DNA of 64,000 nucleotides from Adineta vaga (lineage: Eukaryota; Rotifera), in contig CP075492.1 of NCBI GenBank assembly GCA_021613535.1, forward strand, positions 17,980,001 to 18,044,000, read 5' to 3'. Numbering within the stretch: the stretch's first letter is position 1; each line of letters opens with the position of its first letter. Shown piece after piece: positions 48,320 through 59,465 of this stretch. The notes under the pieces were generated by a model. It did not search any database. It was not told where the DNA came from and worked only from the letters and a program-made list of their open reading frames with translations. The translations under genes and the position numbers were made by a program.

Positions 48320-49510
48320 ATGTTAAGTTTTTCTGGTGTATCAAATGCATATTATCAAATCGATGATATTCCGGATAATAATCTTACTTCTATCACTACC
48401 ATTAAACCAAAGAGAAATTTATTCAAACGATTTATATTGATATTAGTTATTGGTATATTTTGTATTGTAGTTTTAACGATAATAATGATGAAAATAATTC
48501 CCATATTAAAACGAAAATCATTAGATTCTTCAAATTATAAAAATTCATCATTAAATAAAAACAAATTTATTTTAAATATACCAAAACCTTTCAAATCTAA
48601 TACTTCATTGAATTATTGCCAAATACCGACGAAGCCGATTTACAAAAAAAATGGTACCATTGTTGCTGGAGTATTGGCTTCATCTACTGATGAATTAAAT
48701 AAATTGAACGGACCAACATCTGTTTATCTTGATGGTCAACGAAATATTTATGTTGCTGATACATCAAATCATCGAATTCGAAAATATTCTCCTGAAAATT
48801 CTGATAAAGGTGAAACAATGCTTGATGAAACATCAAATATAAATTATCCACGTTGTTTATTTATTGATCAAGAATCGAATTATTTATTTTTTCTTGATCA
48901 AGATAATCAAGGAAATTATCGTGTACAAATTCTTCAATTCAATTCAAATCCATTGAAATCAACAATTCTTCTTCAAGGAAATCAAACAAAATCATATGGA
49001 ATGAGTTTAGATCAAGATTTTAATATTTATATATCAGAATATAATTATCATCGAATTGTAAAATGGTTATCACCAAATTATGAGCAATATTTAATCATTG
49101 TTAATAATGATAAAAATCAATTAATTTATCCAAGAAGTATTTATATTGATCAAAGTACAAATAATTTATATGTTGCAGATAAAAATCGAATTCAATGTTG
49201 GTTTAAGAATTCCAATCAATTTGAAATTGTTATGCAAGGTGGATCAGTATGTCCTAATGGAATTGAATTCGATTGCCATGGAAATCTTTATATATCTCAA
49301 GATAGAACAATAAGAATAATCAATCAAAACACGGGTTTATCAGGAATTGATATTATTGAAATACAATCTTATTATCAATGGGATTCTTATTTTAGAAAAA
49401 ACGATGATTCTTCTCATCCAGAAGGAATTTATCTTGATAGAACAAATGGAGATTTATATATAGTTGATTCATCTTTTAATCTCATAGAAAAGTTTACTAT
49501 TGAAAATTAA
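48320..49510 (+). CDS. NHL-propeller membrane protein C, 396 aa, intronless
   Basis: The first ATG in frame is at 48320; an upstream GTG is not used. Residues about 36-60 form a membrane span (RFILILVIGIFCIVVLTIIM) after a short cytoplasmic head, so type II topology as in A and B. A Ser/Asn/Lys-rich stalk leads to the propeller: YKKNGTIVAGVLASSTDELN, SVYLDGQRNIYVADTSNHRI and four or five more blades ending in NGDLYIVDSSFNLIEKF. It is on the opposite strand and has no intron, and its sequence is far from A, B, D and E, so it is an older paralogue or an independent family member. It is divergent from the ART-TPR gene, with only 174 bases between start codons. Confidence 0.82.
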   Translation: MLSFSGVSNAYYQIDDIPDNNLTSITTIKPKRNLFKRFILILVIGIFCIVVLTIIMMKIIPILKRKSLDSSNYKNSSLNKNKFILNIPKPFKSNTSLNYCQIPTKPIYKKNGTIVAGVLASSTDELNKLNGPTSVYLDGQRNIYVADTSNHRIRKYSPENSDKGETMLDETSNINYPRCLFIDQESNYLFFLDQDNQGNYRVQILQFNSNPLKSTILLQGNQTKSYGMSLDQDFNIYISEYNYHRIVKWLSPNYEQYLIIVNNDKNQLIYPRSIYIDQSTNNLYVADKNRIQCWFKNSNQFEIVMQGGSVCPNGIEFDCHGNLYISQDRTIRIINQNTGLSGIDIIEIQSYYQWDSYFRKNDDSSHPEGIYLDRTNGDLYIVDSSFNLIEKFTIEN

Positions 49511-49576
49511 AATTCGTTTTTTGTAATTTATTCATAAAAATGAAAATATACGCATTTAATACAAACATTTCAAATA

Positions 49577-50856
49577 TTATTTCTGTACGATAGAAAACTT
49601 ATTTACATGATCAACATCTAGAAGAAAAATATTACCAAATCTATCAACCTGAATTGCTATTGGTAAATGAATTGAAGATTTTCCAAAAGCATTTTCAAAA
49701 CTAGCAATAATTCGAGTCTCATTCGTCACCATATTTATTTGAGAAATAGTATTATTGTTTGACTCAGCATAATAAAGATATCCATTACAATCCATTGTAA
49801 TTCCCAAAACCTGTGGGACGTTTCCTATGACTATCGTACCTTCTGTTGCGTTGACCGTCCATTTTTGAATACGTTTATTTTTCCAATCAGATATATATAA
49901 TGTCAAATCACTGGTAACAAAAAACGTCAGTGGATCGTATATATCAGTCGATTGTGTCGGATCGTACGTGTTCTTTCCAGCAACAACAATTCTTTTCGTA
50001 TAATTTGTTGATGCTAACCACTTTTTGATAAAAAATCTTGTTCCAACATATATATTCATTTCTTTATCCAATGTAAGATGATGAAAATATTGTCCAAATG
50101 AATATTCCCCTGCTTCTCTAAATAAAATTCTTCCGACATTATCGTTTTTCTTCCATAAATGAACTCGATAGGAGGCTGAATTTCCTTTATCGAAATCTTC
50201 TATTTGATCAAAATCCAAAATATACATATCTTCTGTATAAACATTAACAAATATAGATTGTGGTAAAACAAGACCTTTACTGGCCACAGTTATACCAGTA
50301 GAAATCATTTTGGAATGATCGATTCCAGTTAATAAGTATTTTTGTATTCGATTATTATTTGTATCCGCAATATAAAGAGTATCATGGATATTATCGATAA
50401 ATAAATCTCTTGGATTACATAATAAAATTTTATTTGAAGAACAGGCACTAAATGGATTAATAAATACAATAGCTGTTCGAATCCATGTTGCATTTGCAGA
50501 AGGAATAGTACAAGGTATTGGTGAAAAAGTACTTGTTTCTCTTGTTGCTAAATAATCAAAATAATTTTTATTGTTATCTGTGTAAAAAAACAAACATTGA
50601 TCTTACTTGTGAATGATTGAGCCAACATGATAGTTGTTGTTGTTGTTGTTGTTGTCGTATCATATTTTGTAGATAATTTTATCGACAAAAGTAATGTGAT
50701 TGAAATTATTAATAAAATTGTTAACAATGTTACAATGAGATAACCTATTAGAATTCGTTTTTTTCTTTGAACAGGAGGAGGAGGAGGAGGAGGAGAAAGA
50801 GAAACATTTGGTATGGGATCTATTAATGGATATTCATCATCAAAAGCGACTCTCAT
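49577..50856 (-). CDS. NHL-propeller membrane protein D, 406 aa, two exons
   Basis: Exons 50856-50607 and 50547-49577 have exactly the lengths of copy B. The N-terminus, membrane span and 5' flank are almost identical to B, with one more Pro and one fewer Thr codon. The first propeller segment differs (NPFSACSSNKILLC where A and B have NQLGRC). The middle (FREAGEYSFGQYFHHL, then KKWLASTNYT) follows A and E, and the C-terminal blades are its own. The gene is intact. Its mosaic make-up points to gene conversion or recombination among the copies. Confidence 0.85.
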
Positions 50857-51026
50857 CTAAAACAAATCAGAGAAAAAAAGTATTATGTATGTATGGAAAT
50901 AAATTTTCTAGAAGAAACTTTATTGAAATTAAAATTATTCAACTTTTCCTTCATCAATGTGATCATCATAATCAATGACGTTTCTTCTCTACTAAATATG
51001 GACATGTTCATTTCATATTTTGTAAT

Positions 51027-51960
51027 TTATTCGTGAAAATGAATATATATATATATATATATATGTATTAAATTAAAAGATTTCATATACGATTTCTTTA
51101 CAATAGAAAATTTATATACTTGATCATTACCCATAGCAAAAATATTGCCGAATTTATCAATTTTAATCGCTGATGGCCAATAATAAATAAGTTTCCCTAA
51201 ATTATCTTCATTTCTAACAATCATTTGACTCTGATTTGTCATCATATTTAATTGATAAATAGTAGAGTCGTACATCTCAGCATAATAAAGGTATCCATTA
51301 CAATCCATTGTTATTCCTGTGACATATGTGAGATTTCCTATCACTGTCGTACCATTTGTTGCATTAACTTCCCATCGTTGAATACGTTTATTGTTCCAAT
51401 CTGCGATATATAATGTCAAATCATCGGTAACATAAAATGCAACTGGATCCGACAAATCAGTTGATCCGTTTAAATTGAAATGATTCTTTCCAGCAACAAT
51501 AACTTTTGCAGTATAATTTGTTGATGCTAACCACTTTTTAATAAAATATCGTGTTCCAACATATATATTCATTTCTTTATCCAATGTAAGATGATGAAAA
51601 TATCGTCCAAATAAATATTCTCCTGCTTCTCGAAATAAAATTCTTCCAACTTTCTCATTTTTCTTCCATAAATGAACTCGATAAGATAGGGAATTGACTG
51701 GACTACGTATTTGTTTTTGATCGAGATCCATAATATACATATCTTCTGTATTAATATCAACAAAAATAGATTGTGGTGAAACAAGACCTTTACTAGCCAC
51801 AGTTATACCAGTCGTACCTACTTATATAATGATGGATTTGGAATTTTGATTGAAATGAGTAATATAATTATTAATAATAATATAACCATCGAACTGATTA
51901 GAAATGTTTTTTTTTGTTAGAAGAAAGACAAACATATGGATGTTCAGAAGTAGAATTTGG
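51027..51960 (-). pseudogene. NHL copy E, internally deleted
   Basis: From about 51085 to 51825 it is nearly identical to exon 2 of copy A (for example EYLFGRYFHHLTLDKEMNIY and NGYLYYAEMYDSTIYQLNM). At about 51827 the sequence jumps to material like the membrane-span part of exon 1 of A (TTTGGAATTTTGATTGAAAT). The first blades, the intron and the stalk are therefore deleted. The normal stop codon is lost, and the frame runs on through an AT repeat (51044-51065). It cannot make a normal protein. Confidence 0.75.
51044..51065. repeat. (AT)n microsatellite
   Basis: About ten AT repeats at the 3' end of NHL copy E. Confidence 0.85.
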
Positions 51961-53278
51961 CATCTAAAAAATATAGAAAGAAATAGTACATGTTTCAAAT
52001 AAATTTCACATAAGAAAGATTGTCTGATTTTATAATTCTGATTATTTCTAATGATAAAATTTGTTCTTTAATAATTTATTGTCGACGAACTTTTTCCATT
52101 TGTTTGGAAATGAGTGTAAGTTAGATATTGAGGCTTTTGTCATTCTTCGTATATCATTCCATTGTATTAGTCAATTCATATATCTTCGTGAGAAATATAA
52201 TGAGCTGGACCGACGTAGAAGAGAATGTGTATATAAAATATTTTATCAAATAGAAAAATACGTTTCATAAATTGCTTTTAACGCGTCATGTAAGTGAAAA
52301 AAGAAAGGAAGTGTCATACTTTCGTTATGCATGAATAAATAACGTTGAAAATAAATTTATATTATGAAATGAAGGATAATTCTTCTATAAAGTTTCAGTT
52401 CTTAAAAAACGATTCCCACATCAAAGTGTATATTGCAATCGGTTGCGGAATACATTTTTATCTCTGTAATTTTATAACTGGTTAACATATATGATGAAGA
52501 AAGGGAAAAAAGACAAGCAAAAACAGTTCGAATACTAAAAGATTGATTCGGGTACATAAAAAAAATATTTTTTATCTTCCTTGGTCGAAAGTAACGACGA
52601 TTGTATCTCTACGTAACCGACTGTTATCTAGACAAGATTCCAACGGTATTTCTTTGAATTTTACTTCGATCGCTGAAGATTTCAGTTGAATTGTTCGAGG
52701 CTTCAATTCACATTACATTCATATCGCTTTGGATTTTTCTAGATATCATTGTTTACAACGAGATTGCACTGTATCTATTCAGGATTTGACCCTTAAAATA
52801 AAGAGAAAGATCACACTGTTTTTTAAAGTTATAATGATTCTACCGATTTGGAAATTTCTCCATAGTTTCGCATGATTTTTGAACAGAAATCGTTGAAAAT
52901 CACCACATATCAGTTCGATCTTCTAGAAGGACAGGCAGTTAATTAAATCATTCGTTCGAATACTAATTTATTGAGGAAAATTGTTTTCTAGTAAGATGCT
53001 TTACAGAAAGGATGGCATCGATCTCAGAAGCTCTTAGAAAACTTTTTGCGTTTACAGCCGTGCGTCATCGACCTGATTTGACTTAAGGACAAAACAAAAA
53101 TAGTTTTGATATCTCAATATTTCGAATCAACTATGTTATAAATAATTATACTAATTATTAATATGAACGATCATACATCATCATTATTTCCAATCGATTG
53201 TCAATATTTGAGACAGTATATAGGTCAAACCTCATCTGAATAAAATTTATATTTTTTCTCATACTACTCCTGCGTCTC
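51961..53278. other. Noncoding, no gene recognised
   Basis: AT-rich, with a few protein-like words in broken frames (IVRGFNSHYIHIALDFSRYH near 52700). The part near 52300-52375 resembles the flank at 43610-43680. Confidence 0.4.
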
Positions 53279-53733
53279 ATGAATGGATTACAAAAATGGA
53301 CAAAGGTAGAAAAAGACATTCATTCTGAAACTACATCTCTATGTACGACATTGAAACTGGCCATCAGACAATACAATCCAGATTCTATCGCTACCAGTAT
53401 TATCTCGCCCAATGAAATGAATCGAAGTGAAAAATTAAATGAAATAGAACCTAGATTTATGTACTCACAGATTTTTAAAGAGATTCTCTTACAAATGAAT
53501 TCAGATAATAATTTAACTCGCGAATTTATTACATTCTGCCGAAATAATAATTTTGGTTTAGTAAAAAACATTGATTTGTTCGAAGAAGAATATCATAATC
53601 GATTATCGATCTGGTGGTATACATGGCCAGTCTTCGTACTTTGGAAACTGATATCATTATTAAAATGGGTTTCTCTATTTATGATTTACATCATCAAATT
53701 CAGCAACTATATCATGAACAACTTAATGATTAT
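53279..53733 (+). pseudogene. ART-TPR-type gene, 5' part only, broken at a hairpin
   Basis: The frame from 53279 gives SQIFKEILLQMNSDNNLTRE, NIDLFEEEYHNRLSIWWYTW, the region just before the catalytic core in bdelloid ART proteins (compare IEWYTEDTFVYRLVNRAFR in the intact gene). At about 53630 the coding sequence moves to another frame (TLETDIIIKMGFSIYDLHHQ, IQQLYHEQLNDY), with about ten residues missing. It then ends abruptly at hairpin H16. All catalytic motifs are lost. Confidence 0.65.
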
Positions 53734-53794
53734 GAGGATGGGTGTGGGTGTGGATGTTTTCTTCATCTATACTAGCATCCACGCCCACACCCTC
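53734..53794. repeat. Telomere-like hairpin H16 at the ART breakpoint
   Basis: The left arm GAGGATGGGTGTGGGTGTGG and right arm CCACGCCCACACCCTC flank an AT-rich loop (TTCTTCATCTATACTAGC). It begins directly after the last readable ART codon. Confidence 0.9.
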
Positions 53795-53943
53795 AATTAC
53801 TAATAAGCTGGTATTGAAAAAAGCCTTAAATAATAATAGGGAATAATTCGCATTATAACTTTTATTTTGTCACTTTTCCAAAGATAAACATTAAAACGGA
53901 AAATGAAAATAGATTATTTAAAGTTTTTTCATCATTTTTGATT

Positions 53944-56900
53944 TTAGCGAGAAAGAACATTTGTTGCTTTTGTAGTTGCATTTTTCGGAACTTCAGTAGC
54001 TGTAGGTTCGTATCTTCCTATTTCATTTCCATTTCCATCATACTTGATTTTTGCACAACGACAAGGCATTGCTGCCTGAGGATAATACGGATATCCGGTC
54101 TGCATGTTAAACTCAGCTGACGATTCTATATTGAAATGTAATCCTATTGCTGTTCCGGAATAAGCATCGGTAGGTGAAGCTGTCCAAACTCCTGAGATAC
54201 TAAATCTTAATCTAAAAGGTCCGTCAGCTGTAATTAAAGTAAGATCTTTTCCTCCTTGAAAGCCTCTGATTCCATTGTTGGCATAGTTACCAATTTTATA
54301 TCTGTTTATCGTTGAAAACAAATCCAAATCTGGTGGCAGGATAGTTTGAAATCGAAGATTTGCTTCCCGGATAGAATTTGTTTGCAGGTGAATAAACATC
54401 TCGTTTAGCGTAGTATACACCTGAAGGCGCTAATCCATATTGTCCTGCACCAGAAGCCTGATAACCATTATAATACCAAGGATTGTTTCCGTGAGAAAAC
54501 GACCAGTGAGAATAGAAATTGTTTAACAGAGGTTCTGTAGAATGCATACTGGAGCCGAAAGTATCAGGAACTCTCCATCCTTCAGGACATGGATCGAAGG
54601 GTGATTTTTCAGTACCATGCCCCCATCTGTCTGTAAACTGACCGTTTTCATCAGATACCCAGTCACGAACTTTTTTAAACTGATTCGTTTCATTAGAAGG
54701 ATTGTGATATAAGAAGTAAAATGGATTATTTGTAGAATACATTAATACTTTCTTGATTTTGTCCTTCTTAGAATTTGCTGCTGAAATTACTGAAGAATAA
54801 TCGGTTGAAAATTCTTTGGCATAATTTGTAGTATAACTTGTACTGTCAATTGTTCCTGAATAAGGAATTATTCCATTACTGATCGGTCCACTTTGCATAC
54901 GGATTGTATATCTGTTCAAGTTTCTATAAATGCTTCCTTGGCTACCCACAGCTGTTCCAAACTCATAATTGCCTCCAGGATTGAAGAAAACAGGTAGAGG
55001 GTCTTTTCTTCCCCACTGGAAATGCAAGCCTCCACTTTTACTGATTTGAGGAATATAGCTATATTTGAATGATGCACTACCACCTGCAGCGTGTTCAGGA
55101 AATACCATTAAAGCTCCTAGATCTCTGTCCATAAAGGTAGTCTTCAATGGAACGCCAATACTTTTCACAGGATTTACAAATACTGAATTGGTAATATTTA
55201 CAATACCTCCGTTTTCTAAGATTTCAGTTTCATAATCTAGTGATTCTAGAACGGTTTCAGGAGCCCAGATATGCCAGCTCCAGATAATAGGATCCTGCAT
55301 TTTCCCATTTACCCACTGACCGGAGTTTCCTAAGTGGAAAGCTACCACAGCATTACCGTATTGATTTTCATTCAAAGTAACTTTCAGTTTAGCCGTTTCC
55401 TTAGTTCCATCGATTATTTCCATGTTCTGGATCAAACCTGTATTGGTAGTCCATACAACAGAGCTTGATTTGACACTTCCTTGAGGATATTCATCTGTTG
55501 TACTTAAATGTAATTTATACATTGCATAAGCTTTACGCAACGGAATTTCAATAAAACGGTCTTTATCTGCCGGATTTTGTGTAGTCAAAGAATTGTTAGT
55601 ATACTCTACATAGCTGTTTGGTTCTTTTGTCCAGTTAATTAGAGTAGATAATGCGTATTCTTCATTTGGGCTGCTAATAAATTCAGTTTCAAAATCAGTT
55701 GGCATATAAGCATTATTCGGGTCTTTAATACATCTGATTCCGCTTGTTTCGTGTGTGTTTCCATCATGTGAAACAGAGTTGATAGTATACCAGCCGAAAT
55801 TATTTGCTGTTTCTTTAACATTTCCTGGGTCTGAAATATAACCAAGTCCTCTCGGCCCATACCAAGGTCCGCTACCAGATGCGCCTACTGAGAACGTAGA
55901 AGAACCTAAAGCACCATCAGATGAACCATCTTGATAGTAAATTTTAGGTGTTACTAATCCTGAAGTAGGTACACTTCTAATCGTAACATAATTAGGATAA
56001 TACTCATAATTTCCATTAATTGGAATTAATCCTAAATTACGACCTGCAACACTTGTAAAATCATATCCTAAACCGGGATATATCTTAATTCCAGGGAATC
56101 TTGTGCTTGATGTTGAAGGGTTAGAAGTAAAAGTGTCCATATCATTTGCGCCTCCAATTCTTCCCCAAGGTGAAGCGTTATTGTCATTGCTATGGCTGCC
56201 AATATTATCATAGTATGATGGTACTCTCCAATTACATGGACAAGGATCATAAGGAGATTTCATTGCATAGCGCTTACTTTCTTCAGCTAAATGAGCGTTA
56301 TTTAGGTCGCTTATCTTGCCACCACGAGTGTCACCCCAAAGATCCCAGGCAACATTTTTTGAAGCATCTGTGCTGAACTCGTTTCTATATTTCTGCTTAG
56401 AGAACCATGTTGTACGTCTTTGATGATACCATGTATTGGCACTGTTTTGAACAAACATATCTTCTCCATTATTATTCACCGTTTCATTATATTTTCTGAC
56501 ATAAAGCGGCGGAATGATCATGTGAATTGGATTCTGAACAGAATAACGTATATTTCCGCTCGGAGTGTCATATCCCGTATTGTCTTGTGGGTATAAGTTT
56601 CCTCTGTATTTTACCGGCAAAGATGAAGTTGATCCTGTTCTATAAACAGCTCCTTCATGTCTAATGGTACCAATTTCTCCAGAAATCTCATACAACGTTC
56701 CATCTTTATGTACAAGAGCAGGGAATGGATCTTTTCTTCCCCATTGATATTGTAATCCTTGAGATTTATGCCAGTTGTTTCCTAAGAAGTTTGCATTTGT
56801 TGCACCTAGATTTCTGTCCATCCATTTCCAGTCTGTAACAGGATTTCCATTTTTATCTTTCTCGAAACCCAAACGGTAAGTACTACCATTCACAGTTGGA

Positions 56901-58732
56901 TCATCTGTTACCCAAACATGCCAAGTCCAATAAACTTTATCATCTACTCGATAAGATACTACGGCATTTCCTTCTTTAAGTTTATTGACTAAGACTTTAA
57001 TTTTAGCATTTTCACCTGTTCCTTCTAAAGTAATAGACTTGATCAATCCCGGTTCATCCTCCCAATACAAACCAGCTTTAGCAGTCCCGGATGGAATAGG
57101 AGTGTAATTTCCGTTTTCGTCTTGCATGAATTCACCTCCTTTGGACCACATTTCATAAGCTTTTTTTACGGGAATGTAAAGACCAACAACATCATTTCCA
57201 TTTTTATCTTTTCCTGTAAAAATGTAGCTGTTTGGTGCTTTTGTCCAATCTTCAACATCGTAATCTGAAACAGCCCCAGGATTTGCTGCAAAACATCCGT
57301 TTGCGCATTCTGCAGTGTCATCATAAGCAGTGGTATTTCCGAAGATGCCAGTATATTTGATGAATTTAGAGATTTCTTTTCAATATCTTGCATTGATCGG
57401 ATGGATGGGTATCCCGGGGTAAAATTCACAAAGTCATTTCGTAATGCACCCATTCCATATAATGTCATTTCGGAAGTACTTGAAACGATAAAGTTTTCAG
57501 ATCCGGGTCCTCTACGACCGCCTCCCTGATCATTACCATATCCAAAATATAACGGACCATAGTTGCTATAGCCTGTAAGGTTTATATAAGTTCCATTACT
57601 TTTATAAACTCGGAAACCTGTAGTCATACTTGATACAAATACTACTGGCTCCTGATCACTGATAAAATCAGATAACTTTTCACTTATGGTATTGTATAAA
57701 TTGAAATATCTGCTTTGCAGACGGTTAGGATTTTTAAAATTATGATATCCAGGACCATTTGGTTCACCTGGCCATTGACTGAAAATTTGCCCGCGAACAT
57801 ATATACAGGATCTTCATAACTATATAAATACGGAATTGGATGTCCCGGACCTACATTGTAAATAAATTCAGGGGTGGAACCCAAAGTGTCACTAACAGCT
57901 CCCTGATTGACCATTTTAATGGATTTGGCACCATTGGTGTCGGTAAACAATGTCGCTGGATTTGTAGGTGAGAAGACTACATCATTCTTTTTATTATCCA
58001 ATGAATATCCAATGTTCAGTCTGTTCCAGGAATGGGCGGTTGTCACTCTGTCTTTTACTCCTGTAACTTTTCCATTAGTGTCTGTGATCAAAGTGCCATC
58101 TTTTTTCGGTGTTAAAAGGATGGCATATTCATTTTCGTCCAGATCACAATTGGTAGCGGTGTAGTCACCTAATTTGTAATGACTGATCGTTTTGTCCCAA
58201 ACAACACTGCTGAATTGGGAAAGGTTCGTCTCAGAACTTAATTCGATCTTTACATTGTAAGAGTTCAGTGCCGATGCAGGTAACTCGAATGCGGCTCTTA
58301 CATTTTCATTATATTGATTGTAAGAATAAAGTGTTTTACACCATCCTGTCACCCAATTTCCCTGGGCATCCTTATACTTAATAGACAATTTTATATGGTC
58401 AGCTGTAAAAGGTTTTGTGAGTTTTCCTTCCGTAATAACCAATCCTTTCTGATTCACATTTTGTTGGATAACAATTTGTGGATCGAGGTCATAAACATTA
58501 GCACTGTTACTCGAACATCGACCATATGCAGTTGTACTATCACATATGAGAGAATTAACTCCTATTATTCAAAACAATTATATTTTAGATGAATATAGAA
58601 TATGAAATTATAAACAAACCTATCAAACTAAAATGAAATAGAAATATATTTAATATAGTTCAGATAAAAAGGAAAATTTCAATACCTTAGAAGTAGAAAA
58701 ATGAAACATCCTAGTTTTATTGCTGTTGTCAT
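53944..58732 (-). pseudogene. Bacteroidetes-type Fibrobacter-major-paralogous-domain protein, frameshifted, with a host-like first exon
   Basis: Four long same-strand frames follow on: 58561-57684, 57627-57166, 57151-54296 (951 aa) and 54420-53944. They are separated by frameshifts near 57800 (extra AT in an AT run), 57375 and 54305. The protein has at least two FISUMP modules with the words MDRNLGATNANF / MDRDLGALMVF, LQYQWGRKDPFP / LHFQWGRKDPLP and SPYDPCPCNWRVPS / SPFDPCPEGWRVPD. It also has repeated Bacteroidetes surface-protein segments (SYRVDDKVYWTWHVWVTDD). Base composition is richer in G+C than the flanks. A separate exon at 58732-58686 encodes MTTAIKLGCFIFLLLR, a signal peptide, and ends in a donor; the acceptor is at 58563. 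As I read it, the two exon phases disagree by one base. Rotifer-type DNA flanks both sides. Confidence 0.8.
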
Positions 58733-59465
58733 TGTAAAACGAATTGAATTGAGAAACTATTGTCATAAAATTGCATCTGTATTCTTCGTAATATATATAT
58801 GGACGTCATTTGTAATGACATTTTAAAATTGAAAAGGGATTTGTGAGTAATTCTTTGATAATTGAAAATATGATTTTGTTTCCGTATATTTTAAAGTATT
58901 TAATCCTATAAGCAATGGTGTCACTTCTGCCTTCCGTTCTCAAGAACGGGGAACAGAGAATGGAAGTATTTAGTATTCATTTGGGGTGGGTGTCTTAATT
59001 AGTCACTGGACAGACATTGAGAGATGGCAACGTTTTTCTTCTTCGTTCTCAAAAATCAGATCACATTTCAAATCTGATACTTTTCGTGTATAATTCAGTT
59101 ACTGTTGTACGTTTACTTACAATTTTAAAGCTAAAATATGATGCGTTTCGTTCTTCGAGGACGGTTATGGGTGTTTAAATAGATGTAATGCAAGAAAATA
59201 GATATACTATGATAAAACATAAGAGTTCAAAATTAACTTTGTTTAGAATAGAAAATCTATATTTGTAAACAAGCAATATGAAATAATTATTAACAACTAT
59301 TTTATCTGCAAATTCCATTCCTAATTCAGATATATACAAGTTGTTTGTAATTGAATTTTATTTATTTAGAATTTGATTATTTGAACAAAAGATGACAAAC
59401 TTCAAATCATCTGATGAGATTTGTAGTGAAATAAAAAAATCATTCATGGGTCACCAGGCTTATTT
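58733..59465. other. Noncoding spacer
   Basis: No exon seen. A G-rich word (TTTGGGGTGGGTGTC) is at 58980. Confidence 0.5.

Noticed and set aside
54296-57151. Treating the 951-aa frame as a complete gene
   Set aside because: Family-like sequence continues in other frames on both sides, so it is the middle of a longer broken gene.
53944-58600. Bacterial contamination or chimeric contig
   Set aside because: The gene has a spliced signal-peptide exon and rotifer-type DNA on both sides, and it contains frameshifts that a bacterial contaminant would not have. Long-read confirmation would still be welcome.
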